Below, one piece after another: positions 26,178-34,333 of a DNA stretch of 64,000 nucleotides. The translations under genes were made by a program, and so were the position numbers. Location of the stretch: positions 1 to 64,000 of the forward strand of contig CAZAEW010000009.1 of NCBI GenBank assembly GCA_964484065.1, given 5' to 3'. Every line of letters begins with the position of its first letter. Position 1 is the first letter of the stretch. Source of the DNA: JAEVLT01 sp964484065. Lineage in GTDB: Bacteria; Bacillota; Bacilli; Bacillales; Cytobacillaceae. A model generated the notes under the pieces. That model did not search any database. It was given only the letters and a program-made list of their open reading frames with translations, and was not told the DNA's origin.

Positions 26178-27519
26178 AGTGAATCCTCAAGAAAAAATGG
26201 CTGTCTTCTGCCCTGCCGATCTGATCCAAGGCAAATCAATCAAAAAAATCGCCTTCGGTACAAAATCTGTTGCCGCTTCCTTTGTTCCAACCCGGTCAAA
26301 GGGAGACCGCCTCATTATCAGCAAGGGAATCCAAGAATCGTTGTCTTTTCCAGGCTTCAAGATTCCGTTGCATATTTTTTTTGAAAACCAGACGATGTAT
26401 ATCGGCCCGTTGATCGGGATTTTCACTTCAGGGTTCACTCCTTTTCCGCAAAGACCGATTGGAGAACGCTCCCTCTTTTTCGCTAAGCTTCTTTCCGTTA
26501 AAAAGTCAGTCGGCGCTCTTCCCTTTGTTTTCGGAGAGCAGCATATCAATTGGGAAACGGGCCTGATCAAGGGGTATTTCTATCATGACTCCAAGTGGCT
26601 CGTTTGTGAAGTTCCTTTTCCAAATGTCGTTTATGACCGCCTGCCAAACCGAAAAAGTGAACGCAGCCCGGCATTAAAAAAAGTTAAAGAAATGCTTCAA
26701 AAAGATTATTTGATCCCTTGGTATAATCCGGGTTTTTTTAATAAAATGGATATTTATGATCGATTGCTGCAAGAATCAAAGGCAGCAGAATATTTGCCGG
26801 ATACTCATTTCTTTACGTCGTTTTCCGCCATTGAAACCATGCTTGCAAAATATGGGCATGTTTACTTAAAGCCTAACAACGGCAGTCTTGGTCTTGGCGT
26901 TCATCAGCTCCTTTACGATAAAACAGAGGAGTGCTACTATTGCCGCTACCGCGACGGGACCGGAGTTAACCGGCTGCGGAAATTCCCCCATTTAGAAGGA
27001 TTGTTTAAATCTGTATTTGCCAAGCGGCGTCTTGAAAAAATGATCGTTCAGCAAGGTATCCATTTACTCCGCTCGGAGCAGCGGGCGGTCGATTTTCGTG
27101 TTCATACCAATAAAGATGAACATGGGGATTGGCATGTTACTGCCATCGCGGCAAAAATTGCCGGCCAAGGAAGCGTAACGACACATGTCCGAAGCGGCGG
27201 CGAAATCAAAACACTTGAAGAAATTTTTCCAAGCGGAGAATGTTTGCTTTATAAAGAAAAATTAACGAGAGCTGCCCTCCATCTAAGTGAAGCAATCGAG
27301 CGGAATATGGAAGGCATTATCGGTGAGATCGGTTTTGATTTAGGAATCGACCGCAATGGCCGCGTCTGGCTGTTTGAAGCAAACTCCAAACCGGGCAGAT
27401 CCATTTTTAAGCATCCGGACTTAAAAGAATTTGATCTGTTAACAAGAAAACTTTCAATCGCCTTTGCTGTTTTTCTGACAGAATTGTCCATTTTGTATCC
27501 TGAGGAAATTTACAAATGA
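26155..27519 (+). CDS. yheD: YheC/YheD-family ATP-grasp protein, paralogue 3 (closest to YheD)
   Basis: 454-residue member with a roughly 90-residue N-terminal extension absent from paralogues 1 and 2, matching the size of B. subtilis YheD (453). Motifs: YLKPNNGSLGLGVHQL, AVDFRVHTNKD, RSGGEIK, GEIGFDLGIDRNG and EANSKPG. I start at the ATG at 26155 after AGGAAGAG, which overlaps the previous gene by 23 nt. Function beyond the spore-coat association of the family is unknown. Confidence 0.88.
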   Translation: MRKRYLIEVNPQEKMAVFCPADLIQGKSIKKIAFGTKSVAASFVPTRSKGDRLIISKGIQESLSFPGFKIPLHIFFENQTMYIGPLIGIFTSGFTPFPQRPIGERSLFFAKLLSVKKSVGALPFVFGEQHINWETGLIKGYFYHDSKWLVCEVPFPNVVYDRLPNRKSERSPALKKVKEMLQKDYLIPWYNPGFFNKMDIYDRLLQESKAAEYLPDTHFFTSFSAIETMLAKYGHVYLKPNNGSLGLGVHQLLYDKTEECYYCRYRDGTGVNRLRKFPHLEGLFKSVFAKRRLEKMIVQQGIHLLRSEQRAVDFRVHTNKDEHGDWHVTAIAAKIAGQGSVTTHVRSGGEIKTLEEIFPSGECLLYKEKLTRAALHLSEAIERNMEGIIGEIGFDLGIDRNGRVWLFEANSKPGRSIFKHPDLKEFDLLTRKLSIAFAVFLTELSILYPEEIYK

Positions 27520-28730
27520 ACATTTACTATGATCTTCAGACAAAAAAATGGTACTACATGGAAAAGGATGAAACCGTCACTTTTGGCGGGGAAAGTAACG
27601 GTATTTCCTTTCAGAAATCTCTCAGCCCATCCCCTCTTGAGTTCAAGCTTAATCTTGTAAACGCGCATGCCGGACCGCTTGTCGGGATCATGACAACTCG
27701 AAGAACAGATGGCACCATTACTGGTAACAGCGCGCTGTTCATGAAGCTGCAAACGGAACTGACACTTCATGGGGGGTTAAGTTATATCTTTACCCCGGAA
27801 GATGCAAACGAAAATCAAATTACCGGATATGTTTTTTTACCTGATCAAAACGCATGGAAAAAAGCGGTATTCCCTTATCCGGACCTGGTTTACAATCGGG
27901 TCCCCTTTCGCCGCGCAGAGCAAAGCCCCCCATGCCAATCTTTCTTTACGGTCCTAAAGCAGAAAAACATTCCTTTTTTCAATCCATGTTTTCTTGATAA
28001 ATATGAACTTTATTGCCTTTTTCAACGTTCTCCTTCCCTTAAAGGCTTTCTCCCGAAAACAGATCTTGTCGGGGACAAAGAAGCTCTTTTTTCCTTTTTA
28101 AGCCGGTATCACCGCGTCTATTTAAAGCCGACGCTCTCGAGCAAAGGGAAAGGGATATACCGGATAACACATAGCAATATTTCCGAAATTACACTTGAAG
28201 GCTTATTTAAAAAAAATGTGTATCATTCCTTTCACACTTTTTGGGAGGAATGGGCGCCGGAATTGACCAAAAAACAATACCTTGTTCAGGAGGAAATCAG
28301 CTCCGCCCATTATGAAGGAAAAAAATTCGACCTGCGCATTTTAGCCCATAGCGAAGGTGACCGGCATACCGTTACCGGGGTCGGGGTCAGACAGGCACAG
28401 GAACAGGATCTGACTACGCATGTGCCCAATGGAGGGAAACTGCTTCCATATGAGCTTTTTCAAACAAATGAGCTCGACCGATTTATTGAAAAAGCTGTTC
28501 ATCATATTGGAAAAGTTTTATCAAAGCAATATGGGTTTTTCGGAGAATTTTCAATTGATGCAGGGATCAGTGAGAGAGGAGAATATTTTATTTATGAAGT
28601 GAATTCAAAGCCAATGAGCTTCGATGAAACGGATATAGAAAAACAAAGAATTATACGGCTTTGCAAAGTATTTTTCCAGCTCGCAAATTTTCCATTCACG
28701 TATGAGGAAACCCTAAAACTCATAAATTAA
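27516..28730 (+). CDS. YheC/YheD-family ATP-grasp protein, paralogue 4
   Basis: 404-residue member, start ATG overlapping the stop of paralogue 3 (ATGA). It is more divergent: the phosphate-binding loop reads YLKPTLSSKGKGIYRI, the Gly-rich segment PNGGKL and the C-terminal motif EFSIDAGISERGEYF then EVNSKP. It completes the set of four. The overlaps at every junction indicate one mRNA and probably fixed stoichiometry. Confidence 0.85.
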   Translation: MNIYYDLQTKKWYYMEKDETVTFGGESNGISFQKSLSPSPLEFKLNLVNAHAGPLVGIMTTRRTDGTITGNSALFMKLQTELTLHGGLSYIFTPEDANENQITGYVFLPDQNAWKKAVFPYPDLVYNRVPFRRAEQSPPCQSFFTVLKQKNIPFFNPCFLDKYELYCLFQRSPSLKGFLPKTDLVGDKEALFSFLSRYHRVYLKPTLSSKGKGIYRITHSNISEITLEGLFKKNVYHSFHTFWEEWAPELTKKQYLVQEEISSAHYEGKKFDLRILAHSEGDRHTVTGVGVRQAQEQDLTTHVPNGGKLLPYELFQTNELDRFIEKAVHHIGKVLSKQYGFFGEFSIDAGISERGEYFIYEVNSKPMSFDETDIEKQRIIRLCKVFFQLANFPFTYEETLKLIN

Positions 28731-28760
28731 AGGTAAATGGAGCTAAAGGGGATGTCACGA

Positions 28761-28952
28761 ATGGAAAAAGGCAGAAAAATCAATACAGCTGCTGATTCTT
28801 TATATGAAGGAAGAGATAAAGCTTATATGGATATTGACAGAATGGTAAATGAAGGTTTGGCAGGCGGGGCTGTCCATCAAGGAACGGATGGTGCCAACAT
28901 CGAAGAATCCCAGGAATTGATTGATGAACTTCCTCCAAACAAATGGGATTAA
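28761..28952 (+). CDS. Small acidic hypothetical protein (possibly DUF4025-like)
   Basis: 63-residue soluble protein with NTAADSLYEGRDKAY near the start, DRMVNEGLAGGAV in the middle and an acidic end. I place the start at the third in-frame ATG (28761) because AAAGGGG is 9 nt upstream. It follows paralogue 4 closely and a terminator comes directly after, so it is probably the last gene of the yheC/D operon. The resemblance to DUF4025 (YozQ-type) proteins is from memory and weak. Confidence 0.6.
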   Translation: MEKGRKINTAADSLYEGRDKAYMDIDRMVNEGLAGGAVHQGTDGANIEESQELIDELPPNKWD

Positions 28953-28964
28953 CGGATAATAATG

Positions 28965-29016
28965 AAGGCTGAAGTTTTGGACGGACACGATTCCGCTATT
29001 GCTTCAGCCTTTTTTC
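28965..29016 (+). terminator. Terminator of the yheC/D operon
   Basis: AAGGCTGAAG (28965-28974) and CTTCAGCCTT (29002-29011) followed by a T-run. The long loop is GC-mixed. Confidence 0.82.
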
Positions 29017-29066
29017 TTGTATACAGTTATGATATTGGTAACCTAAAGAACCAGGGGGCCTTGGAA

Positions 29067-30170
29067 ATGGCACAATTAAAGTTCGATCATATTTACAAAT
29101 TTTACGGAAATCAACCGGCAGTTAAAGACTTTAACCTGGAGATTGCCGATAAGGAATTCCTCGTTTTTTTAGGGCCATCAGGCTGCGGAAAGTCAACAAC
29201 CTTACGGATGATTGCCGGTCTTGAAGAGATTACTAAAGGCGATTTTTTTATGGATGGAAAAAAAATGAACGATGTTCCTGCGAGGGACCGCCAGATGGCA
29301 ATGGTTTTTCAAAACTATGCTTTGTATCCGCACATGACCGTTTATGAAAACATGGCATTCAGCTTAAAGCTTCAAAAGCTTTCAAAAGCGGAGATTGACC
29401 AGCGCATTCAAGAAAAGGCGGCCATTCTTAGTATTAAAGAGTGTCTGAACAAAAAGCCAAAGGCCCTGTCCGGCGGGCAGCGCCAGCGGGCAGCGTTAGG
29501 ACGGGCCATCATCCGCGATGCAAAAGTATTTTTAATGGATGAGCCGCTTTCGAATCTTGATGCTACCCTAAGGGCAAAGATGCGGACGGAAATTATCAAG
29601 CTCCACCGCCGCCTGCAAACAACAACGATTTATGTAACTCATGATCAGACGGAAGCGATGACGATGGCAGACCGCTTAGTCGTTATGAAGGATGGAATGA
29701 TACAGCAGGCCGGTTCTCCAAAGAATGTTTATGAAGAACCGGAAAATATTTTTGTGGGAGGATTTATCGGCTCCCCGGCAATGAACTTCTTTAAAGGTAC
29801 CCTAAATAATGGACACTTTAGAATGGGAGATGTTTCATTTCCAATTCGGGAAGAGAAACAAAAAGAGCTTCGGGAGTATGATGGCAAAGCCATTATTTTA
29901 GGTTTCCGCCCTGAAGATATTTATGAAAAATCTGAATCGGCTGCTTCCCCTGCTGCCAGCCTATTTGTAAAAATTGAAGTGGCTGAATTACTCGGACCGG
30001 AAACAATCGCGACCTGCAGCTTGAACGGTCAAAACTTTGCTGTCCGCCTTGATTCCCGAAACAACTTTCAACAAGGAGACTCACTTGTTCTAACTATTGA
30101 TATGAATAAAGCATGTTTCTTCGACCCGGAAACAGAAGTCCGGATTCGTCCGGATTTCAAACATAGCTAG
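29067..30170 (+). CDS. msmX: MsmX, multipurpose ATPase for carbohydrate ABC importers
   Basis: ATP-binding subunit shared by several sugar importers in Bacillus (maltodextrin, arabinan and galactan oligosaccharides). 367 residues: Walker A GPSGCGKST (36-44), Q-loop MVFQNYALYPHM, signature LSGGQRQR, Walker B VFLMDEPLSNLD, H-loop YVTHDQTEA, then the regulatory TOBE/MalK-type C-domain. The start is the ATG at 29067 with AGGGGG 8 nt upstream; an upstream in-frame extension crosses the preceding terminator and is not credible. No permease genes are nearby, as expected for MsmX. Confidence 0.93.
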   Translation: MAQLKFDHIYKFYGNQPAVKDFNLEIADKEFLVFLGPSGCGKSTTLRMIAGLEEITKGDFFMDGKKMNDVPARDRQMAMVFQNYALYPHMTVYENMAFSLKLQKLSKAEIDQRIQEKAAILSIKECLNKKPKALSGGQRQRAALGRAIIRDAKVFLMDEPLSNLDATLRAKMRTEIIKLHRRLQTTTIYVTHDQTEAMTMADRLVVMKDGMIQQAGSPKNVYEEPENIFVGGFIGSPAMNFFKGTLNNGHFRMGDVSFPIREEKQKELREYDGKAIILGFRPEDIYEKSESAASPAASLFVKIEVAELLGPETIATCSLNGQNFAVRLDSRNNFQQGDSLVLTIDMNKACFFDPETEVRIRPDFKHS

Positions 30171-30174
30171 GGAA

Positions 30175-30207
30175 GAATAACCCCGTTTTTTGCGGGGTTA
30201 TTCTTTT
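30175..30207. terminator. Terminator between msmX and the zinc-ribbon gene
   Basis: GAATAACCCCG - TTTTTTG - CGGGGTTATTC followed by TTTTAT; it serves msmX and overlaps the stop of the convergent gene. Confidence 0.9.
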
Positions 30208-30449
30208 ATCAAAACAACCTCATTCCGAAGACAACTGGAACAACCAAATAAATGCGGACATTTATGATCTTTAAAAGTATCGGGATACCCATCCTCCATT
30301 TTCATTAAATCAATCTCCATGTAGGGGCTGTAATCATCGTAATAATCCATTATCTTTCCTTTGTCCTCCATTTGGCGCCCGCAATGCCTGCAAGTTAATT
30401 GAATGGAAGCAAGACCGTTGCAAACTGGACAAACCGGCACTTCTATCAC
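30198..30449 (-). CDS. Small zinc-ribbon-like protein
   Basis: 83-residue protein with two N-terminal CxxC knuckles (CPVCNG, CRHCG) and a C-terminal Cys cluster (HKCPHLFGCSSC). It is acidic and Tyr-rich in the middle (DYYDDYSPY). Likely zinc-binding and cytosolic. No function can be assigned. It faces msmX with a shared terminator. Confidence 0.75.
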   Translation of the reverse strand: MIEVPVCPVCNGLASIQLTCRHCGRQMEDKGKIMDYYDDYSPYMEIDLMKMEDGYPDTFKDHKCPHLFGCSSCLRNEVVLIKE

Positions 30450-30767
30450 CCTTATCCATTGATTTTATTTTAGTTTGCGTTAGTTCTCATCCGCTATGTA
30501 TTTGATTGGGATAGGAAACATTTACCGATAATAAAAAAGTATAAGCAGTCCGCTTTTTTGCATAATAGACAGTACAAAGCAATTTTAAATTGCTTTTACC
30601 AAATTAGCGCCATATTAAAACATGATCTTCTCCTAATGATTAATTTATCAAAGTTATCATAGACATTGATAATATGGGTTAGGCCATGGTGGCAATGGAG
30701 TTATTTTTCCATAAGTGGTTCAATTCCATACTAACCCCAAAATTAAAAAGAGGAGTGTTATACATCT
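30450..30767. other. Intergenic stretch before sspB; weak sigma-G-like -10
   Basis: No gene is evident in this 318-nt stretch. CATACTA at 30727-30733 is a good match to the sigma-G -10 box, expected for a SASP gene, 34 nt before the ATG; the -35 is unclear. A short inverted repeat (AAGCAATTT-TAAATTGCTTTT near 30577-30597) could be a terminator-like hairpin. Confidence 0.4.
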
Positions 30768-30971
30768 ATGGCAAACAACAGCAACTCTAATCAGCTTTTA
30801 GTCCCTGGTGTTCAACAAGCACTTGATCAAATGAAGGTTGAAATTGCTTCGGAATTTGGAGTTCAATTAGGTGCCGATACGACATCCCGTGCCAATGGTT
30901 CAGTTGGAGGAGAAATTACCAAACGCCTTGTTTCGATGGCTGAATCACAACTTGGCGGATTTCAACGCTAA
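30768..30971 (+). CDS. sspB: Alpha/beta-type small acid-soluble spore protein (SspB-like)
   Basis: 67-residue DNA-binding spore protein that coats forespore DNA and is degraded at germination. It has the GPR protease site region EIASEFGVQLG, the conserved core GADTTSRANGSVGGEITKRLV and the MAESQL end. AGAGGAG precedes the ATG by about 10 nt. Exact paralogue designation (sspA/B/C/D) is uncertain; B. subtilis sspB is in this neighbourhood. Confidence 0.92.
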   Translation: MANNSNSNQLLVPGVQQALDQMKVEIASEFGVQLGADTTSRANGSVGGEITKRLVSMAESQLGGFQR

Positions 30972-31011
30972 TTTACCAAGCTTACCAAGTTAATTGAATA
31001 AAAATGGCTGC

Positions 31012-31040
31012 AGCCCCTTCCTTTACGGAAGGGGCTTTCA
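31012..31040 (+). terminator. sspB terminator
   Basis: AGCCCCTTCC and GGAAGGGGCT around TTTAC, followed by a T-rich tract. Confidence 0.88.
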
Positions 31041-31072
31041 TTGTTTTGAAGGGGAATTTTTCTGCCCTGACC

Positions 31073-31153
31073 CTATGCTTTAACGAGCATATATAAGATA
31101 TAATAAACGAGAATCAGGATACTGCCAGTACCAAGAATTGCTGCAGAGCTCAT
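31073..31153 (-). CDS. Tiny single-helix membrane peptide
   Basis: 26 residues: MSSAAILGTGS followed by a hydrophobic Ile/Leu/Val/Tyr helix and a C-terminal Lys. A good ribosome binding site (GAGGTGG) lies about 6 nt before the ATG. It sits between sspB and a plus-strand gene in an otherwise non-coding 284-nt gap. I do not recognise a family; it has the look of other tiny spore or membrane peptides of Bacillus. Confidence 0.6.
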   Translation of the reverse strand: MSSAAILGTGSILILVYYILYMLVKA

Positions 31154-31255
31154 TTCATCCACCTCATTAAAATATGATCCTTTTTAACGTATCATGTTTG
31201 AAGCGGAATTTATGTGATGAGCACCACACCTGTTTGAGAATGGAGTGATTTTTTC

Positions 31256-31876
31256 ATGAAAGTATGTCTGCTGGGAGCAACGGGCCGTGTCGGTTCAGTG
31301 ATACTGGAAAATTTTTTAGCCAGCGGTCATTCTGTCCATGCCCTTATTCGGCAGCAAAATCATCTTCAATCCAGGCACCCTCATTTACAGATTTTCAAAG
31401 GGAATGCTCTAAATGAAAATGATATATCCTTGGCAATGACGGGAACGGATGCGGTAATAAGCGCGCTGAATACAGGTAATCGTACTACCCTTTCCGAGTC
31501 AATGCCCTTGATCATCCGCCAAATGCAAGACAAAGGTATTTCAAGGATTATTACCATTGGTACAGCCGGAATTTTACAGGCCCGGACCAATCCGGAGATT
31601 TATCGTTTCCAGTCTTCAGAGTCAAGACGAACATCCACTAAGGATGCGGAGGAACATTTAAAGGCTTTCTTAATCCTCAAAGACTCAGGGCTTAACTGGA
31701 CGGTTGTCTGTCCCACCTATCTGCCAACAGGAGAGAGGATCGGAACATACCGAACAGAAATTGATATGCTCCCGGAGAATCCTTCGTCCATTTCCATTTA
31801 TGATACCGGTGATTTTGCCTGTGCACAGCTTGAGAGCAAGAAGTTTATTCGCGTCCGTGTTGGTTTGACCTATTAA
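31256..31876 (+). CDS. NAD(P)-binding Rossmann protein (NmrA/SDR-like, YwnB type)
   Basis: 206-residue atypical short-chain dehydrogenase-like protein. The N-terminal nucleotide motif GATGRVGSVIL and a Rossmann core are clear; ISRIITIGTAGIL and the LNWTVVCPTYLPTG segment match the NAD(P)H-binding flavin-reductase/epimerase-like group. No catalytic YxxxK is obvious. Likely a cytosolic oxidoreductase or redox-sensing protein. Convergent with the sigma operon, with only 15 nt between the stops. Confidence 0.8.
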   Translation: MKVCLLGATGRVGSVILENFLASGHSVHALIRQQNHLQSRHPHLQIFKGNALNENDISLAMTGTDAVISALNTGNRTTLSESMPLIIRQMQDKGISRIITIGTAGILQARTNPEIYRFQSSESRRTSTKDAEEHLKAFLILKDSGLNWTVVCPTYLPTGERIGTYRTEIDMLPENPSSISIYDTGDFACAQLESKKFIRVRVGLTY

Positions 31877-31891
31877 ACCGGGCGCATCTTT

Positions 31892-32098
31892 TTAAGATTG
31901 TTTTGTTCGCGCTTTCTTTTGGAAAATTCTTCTGACAAACAACAAATAAATGAGAAGAGGCATTGGCGCCTGAATAAGGCCGATAATTCCCCACAGCCAA
32001 TAATTGTGGCCCCGTTTTCTTGCATCTAAAAATAAAAAAATGCTTTGGGATAATAAGATAACCGCAACGAAAACAGCTACTGCTATATTATTTGCCAT
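31892..32098 (-). CDS. yxlD: YxlD-like small membrane protein, putative anti-sigma component
   Basis: 68-residue protein with two membrane helices (about 4-25 and 37-57) separated by the basic loop FLDARKRGHNYWLWG, like the PLDc_N-type small proteins of the sigY operon in B. subtilis. AAGGTGA precedes the ATG. It overlaps yxlC by 11 nt, so it is coupled to it. In B. subtilis YxlC and YxlD together restrain SigY. Confidence 0.75.
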   Translation of the reverse strand: MANNIAVAVFVAVILLSQSIFLFLDARKRGHNYWLWGIIGLIQAPMPLLIYLLFVRRIFQKKARTKQS

Positions 32099-32441
32099 GT
32101 AATTTCACCTTCCTGGCAAACTGAACACTTGTATACAGGATCAGAAAAATCGTGACCGAAATTTGCAGAAAGGCAAAAACCGCCGGCTGCTGATAAAGGG
32201 AAAACATCATTCCTCCTAAAATGAAAAAAGCCATTATCAAAAATAACGTTAAATCCCTGAATAAATTTTTCCTTATTTTTTGCTGTTCGGCCAAAACCAG
32301 CTGTTCAAACCATCGCTTTTCAGGAGCAGGGATTGGAAGGCTGTCGATTTTAGCTAATCCTTGCTGCAGACTTTCAATCGTTTCATGATCCTCTTTCGCA
32401 AGCTGATCCTTATCGAAGATTAAAACTTTCTTTGTCCCCAT
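32088..32441 (-). CDS. yxlC: YxlC-like membrane protein, putative SigY anti-sigma factor
   Basis: 117-residue protein: a soluble N-terminal helix-rich part (about 1-60, with EKRWFEQLVLAEQQKIRK) and two C-terminal membrane helices (about 66-85 and 90-108). This is the YxlC arrangement. AAGGAG lies 10 nt before the ATG at 32441. It overlaps the sigma gene by 32 nt, typical for a sigma/anti-sigma pair. yxlE, yxlF and yxlG are absent here. Confidence 0.78.
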   Translation of the reverse strand: MGTKKVLIFDKDQLAKEDHETIESLQQGLAKIDSLPIPAPEKRWFEQLVLAEQQKIRKNLFRDLTLFLIMAFFILGGMMFSLYQQPAVFAFLQISVTIFLILYTSVQFARKVKLHGK

Positions 32442-32949
32442 CAACTTTCAACTCCTTTCTAATGGTAAGAATGCCGTAATGAACTCTGGATTTAACCGTC
32501 CCGGGAGCTATTTTCATCATTTCTCCAATTTCATCGTAAGAGTATCCATAATAATGTTTTAAAATGATGGGTGTTCGAACCTCTTCCGGCAGCTTTCCAA
32601 GCTCTGTCAGTGCGTCATGCCATTCTTCATTATTGCTTTCAAAATGCCATTTTAATTTACGGAATGCTTCTTCTTCCTGATAAATTTTTTCCCGTTTTTG
32701 CTTCCTGCAATGATCAATAAAAAGGTTAGTCGCGATTGAGATTAACCAAGTGGAGAATTTACTTTTTCCATCGTAAAGATGAATCTTCCCAATACACTTT
32801 GCCATTGTTTCTTGAGCAAGTTCCTCTGCTGCATGAGGATTCATCGTAACTTTCAAGAGGTACTTTACGAGGATTGGATAATTTTCTTGAAAAACACGCG
32901 CAAAAGAATGATGATCCCCTCTTTTGGCCTTTTTTATCCATTCATCCAT
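32410..32949 (-). CDS. sigY: ECF RNA polymerase sigma factor, SigY-like
   Basis: 179-residue ECF sigma factor with region 2 (NPHAAEELAQETMAKCIGKI, KFSTWLISIATNLFIDHCRK) and region 4 (LPEEVRTPIILKHYYGYSYD, then APGTVKSRVHYGILTIRKEL). Size and the downstream yxlC-yxlD pair identify it as the SigY system. I start at the second ATG (32949) with AGAGGA about 9 nt upstream. An autoregulatory-type ECF promoter lies 60-85 nt upstream (33008-33033). Confidence 0.85.
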   Translation of the reverse strand: MDEWIKKAKRGDHHSFARVFQENYPILVKYLLKVTMNPHAAEELAQETMAKCIGKIHLYDGKSKFSTWLISIATNLFIDHCRKQKREKIYQEEEAFRKLKWHFESNNEEWHDALTELGKLPEEVRTPIILKHYYGYSYDEIGEMMKIAPGTVKSRVHYGILTIRKELKVDGDKESFNLR

Positions 32950-33007
32950 GCCTTCAAATCCTCTCTTTTCCATCAGCCCTTATCTGTTTTTTCTGCTTTA
33001 TCCTTTT

Positions 33008-33033
33008 GACGATGTCTTTTCTCATTTCGTTCA
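33008..33033 (-). promoter_or_regulatory. ECF (SigY-type) promoter of the sigY operon
   Basis: On the minus strand TGAACG (33028-33033), a 16-bp spacer and CGTC (33008-33011). This matches the ECF/SigY pattern (TGAACG...CGTC) and is correctly placed for the sigma gene, implying autoregulation. Confidence 0.75.
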
Positions 33034-33050
33034 AACTTTTGGAAAATTTT

Positions 33051-34223
33051 TTATTCAAAAGTACCTTTTATAATTGCCTTTTTGTTTTCAACCATTATCC
33101 TGCCAAGGGCAATGACTGTATCAATCGTATAATCATCCTTATTTAAGAGGACTAAGTCTGCATCTTTTCCTTTTGCAATAACCCCCTTTTGGGTTAACTT
33201 TAAAATGGCCGCGGGATTTTCGGTAATTACTTTTATGGCGGTTTCGAGCGGCACACCTTCCCTGATTACGGTCTCACGAACCTCTTCAAATAAGGTTGAG
33301 ACTCTGCCAATTTGCAAGCCAATTAATTCACCGTTTTCGTCAAAATCAGGCAGACTTGCCTGTCCGTCTGATGTAAAGGTGATACGAGTTATGTCTACAC
33401 CGTGGTCAAGCATTGTTTTTAAAGCCTTACTGCATTTTATTTCACCCTCCGTTATAAATTTTGGAATGGTGCTCGTGGTAAAATCGACATAGCCTCCTTT
33501 TTTGGCAAATCGGATTCCAGCTTCAAATAAATGAGAATTACGATTAATATGAGTAGGATAAAATTGTTTTATCGGAATATCTGTCTTTTCCACTACTTCT
33601 TCAATAACTTTTAAGTGGTCCAAACTGTCACCTACATGGACATTCACTATTCCGGCTTTTCCGGCCAGCATTCCGCCGATTCTGGCAGCTGAAGCAATCT
33701 TGGCAATTTCTTCAGCAGTTGGCTGGGAGGAGCGGTGGTCAGCAATCGCTAATTCACCAACGCCAATGATTTTATCAACTAAAATCATATCATCTTCTAT
33801 TTTTCCAGTTAACGTTTTTAACGGAACTTGATAGGAACCTGTTTGGACATAGCAGGTGATCCCTTCTTCCTCAAGTGCACGTGCTTTGGCTATTAGATTC
33901 GGCATTGTCCTTGTTGTTCCATCCGTTCCGATGACACCGATTAATGTCGTAATCCCTGCAAGGGTAGCATCTGTTAATTGAATTTCCGGTGTCCTCGTTC
34001 GGAAGCTGCCTTCTCCGCCGCCGCCGATAATATGGACATGAGCATCGATAAATCCAGGGACAACAAGCTTTCCTTTGGCATCAATGATGTTCATCTTAAC
34101 GAAGTTTTCCGGTTCATTGATTTCGTTCAAAATGTATCCAATTTTCTGATCCACAATCAGCAGATCTTTTTTTCCTAAATATTGAGGGGCATAAATCTCG
34201 CCATTTTTGATTAGCGTTAACAT
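33051..34223 (-). CDS. iadA: IadA, isoaspartyl dipeptidase (beta-aspartyl-peptidase)
   Basis: Amidohydrolase that cleaves isoaspartyl dipeptides derived from damaged proteins. 390 residues, the E. coli IadA length. Metal ligands in order: His62/His64 (DAHVHIIGGGG), His196 (VHVGDSL), His225 (THINRN) and Asp286 (TSDGQ). The bridging ligand region reads GVGELAIADHRS: E. coli has a carboxylated Lys (GVKCAISDHRS) where Glu157 stands here, with one inserted Gly. The gene lies between the PBP and sigY, all on the minus strand. B. subtilis lacks an obvious equivalent at this place. Confidence 0.93.
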   Translation of the reverse strand: MLTLIKNGEIYAPQYLGKKDLLIVDQKIGYILNEINEPENFVKMNIIDAKGKLVVPGFIDAHVHIIGGGGEGSFRTRTPEIQLTDATLAGITTLIGVIGTDGTTRTMPNLIAKARALEEEGITCYVQTGSYQVPLKTLTGKIEDDMILVDKIIGVGELAIADHRSSQPTAEEIAKIASAARIGGMLAGKAGIVNVHVGDSLDHLKVIEEVVEKTDIPIKQFYPTHINRNSHLFEAGIRFAKKGGYVDFTTSTIPKFITEGEIKCSKALKTMLDHGVDITRITFTSDGQASLPDFDENGELIGLQIGRVSTLFEEVRETVIREGVPLETAIKVITENPAAILKLTQKGVIAKGKDADLVLLNKDDYTIDTVIALGRIMVENKKAIIKGTFE

Positions 34224-34296
34224 GCACGTTCCCCTTTCATTCTTTTATTCATCATAGCGTTTTATACGGGTTTACAAAAGGTTTTCTGCCATTCAA

Positions 34297-34333
34297 AGAG
34301 AAAAGCACGGATTGCTCCGCGCTTTTCTCTTTT
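34297..34333 (-). terminator. Terminator after the class A PBP gene
   Basis: AAGAGAAAAGC and GCGCTTTTCTCTT pair around a short GC-rich loop, overlapping the PBP stop codon and preceding iadA. Confidence 0.85.
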
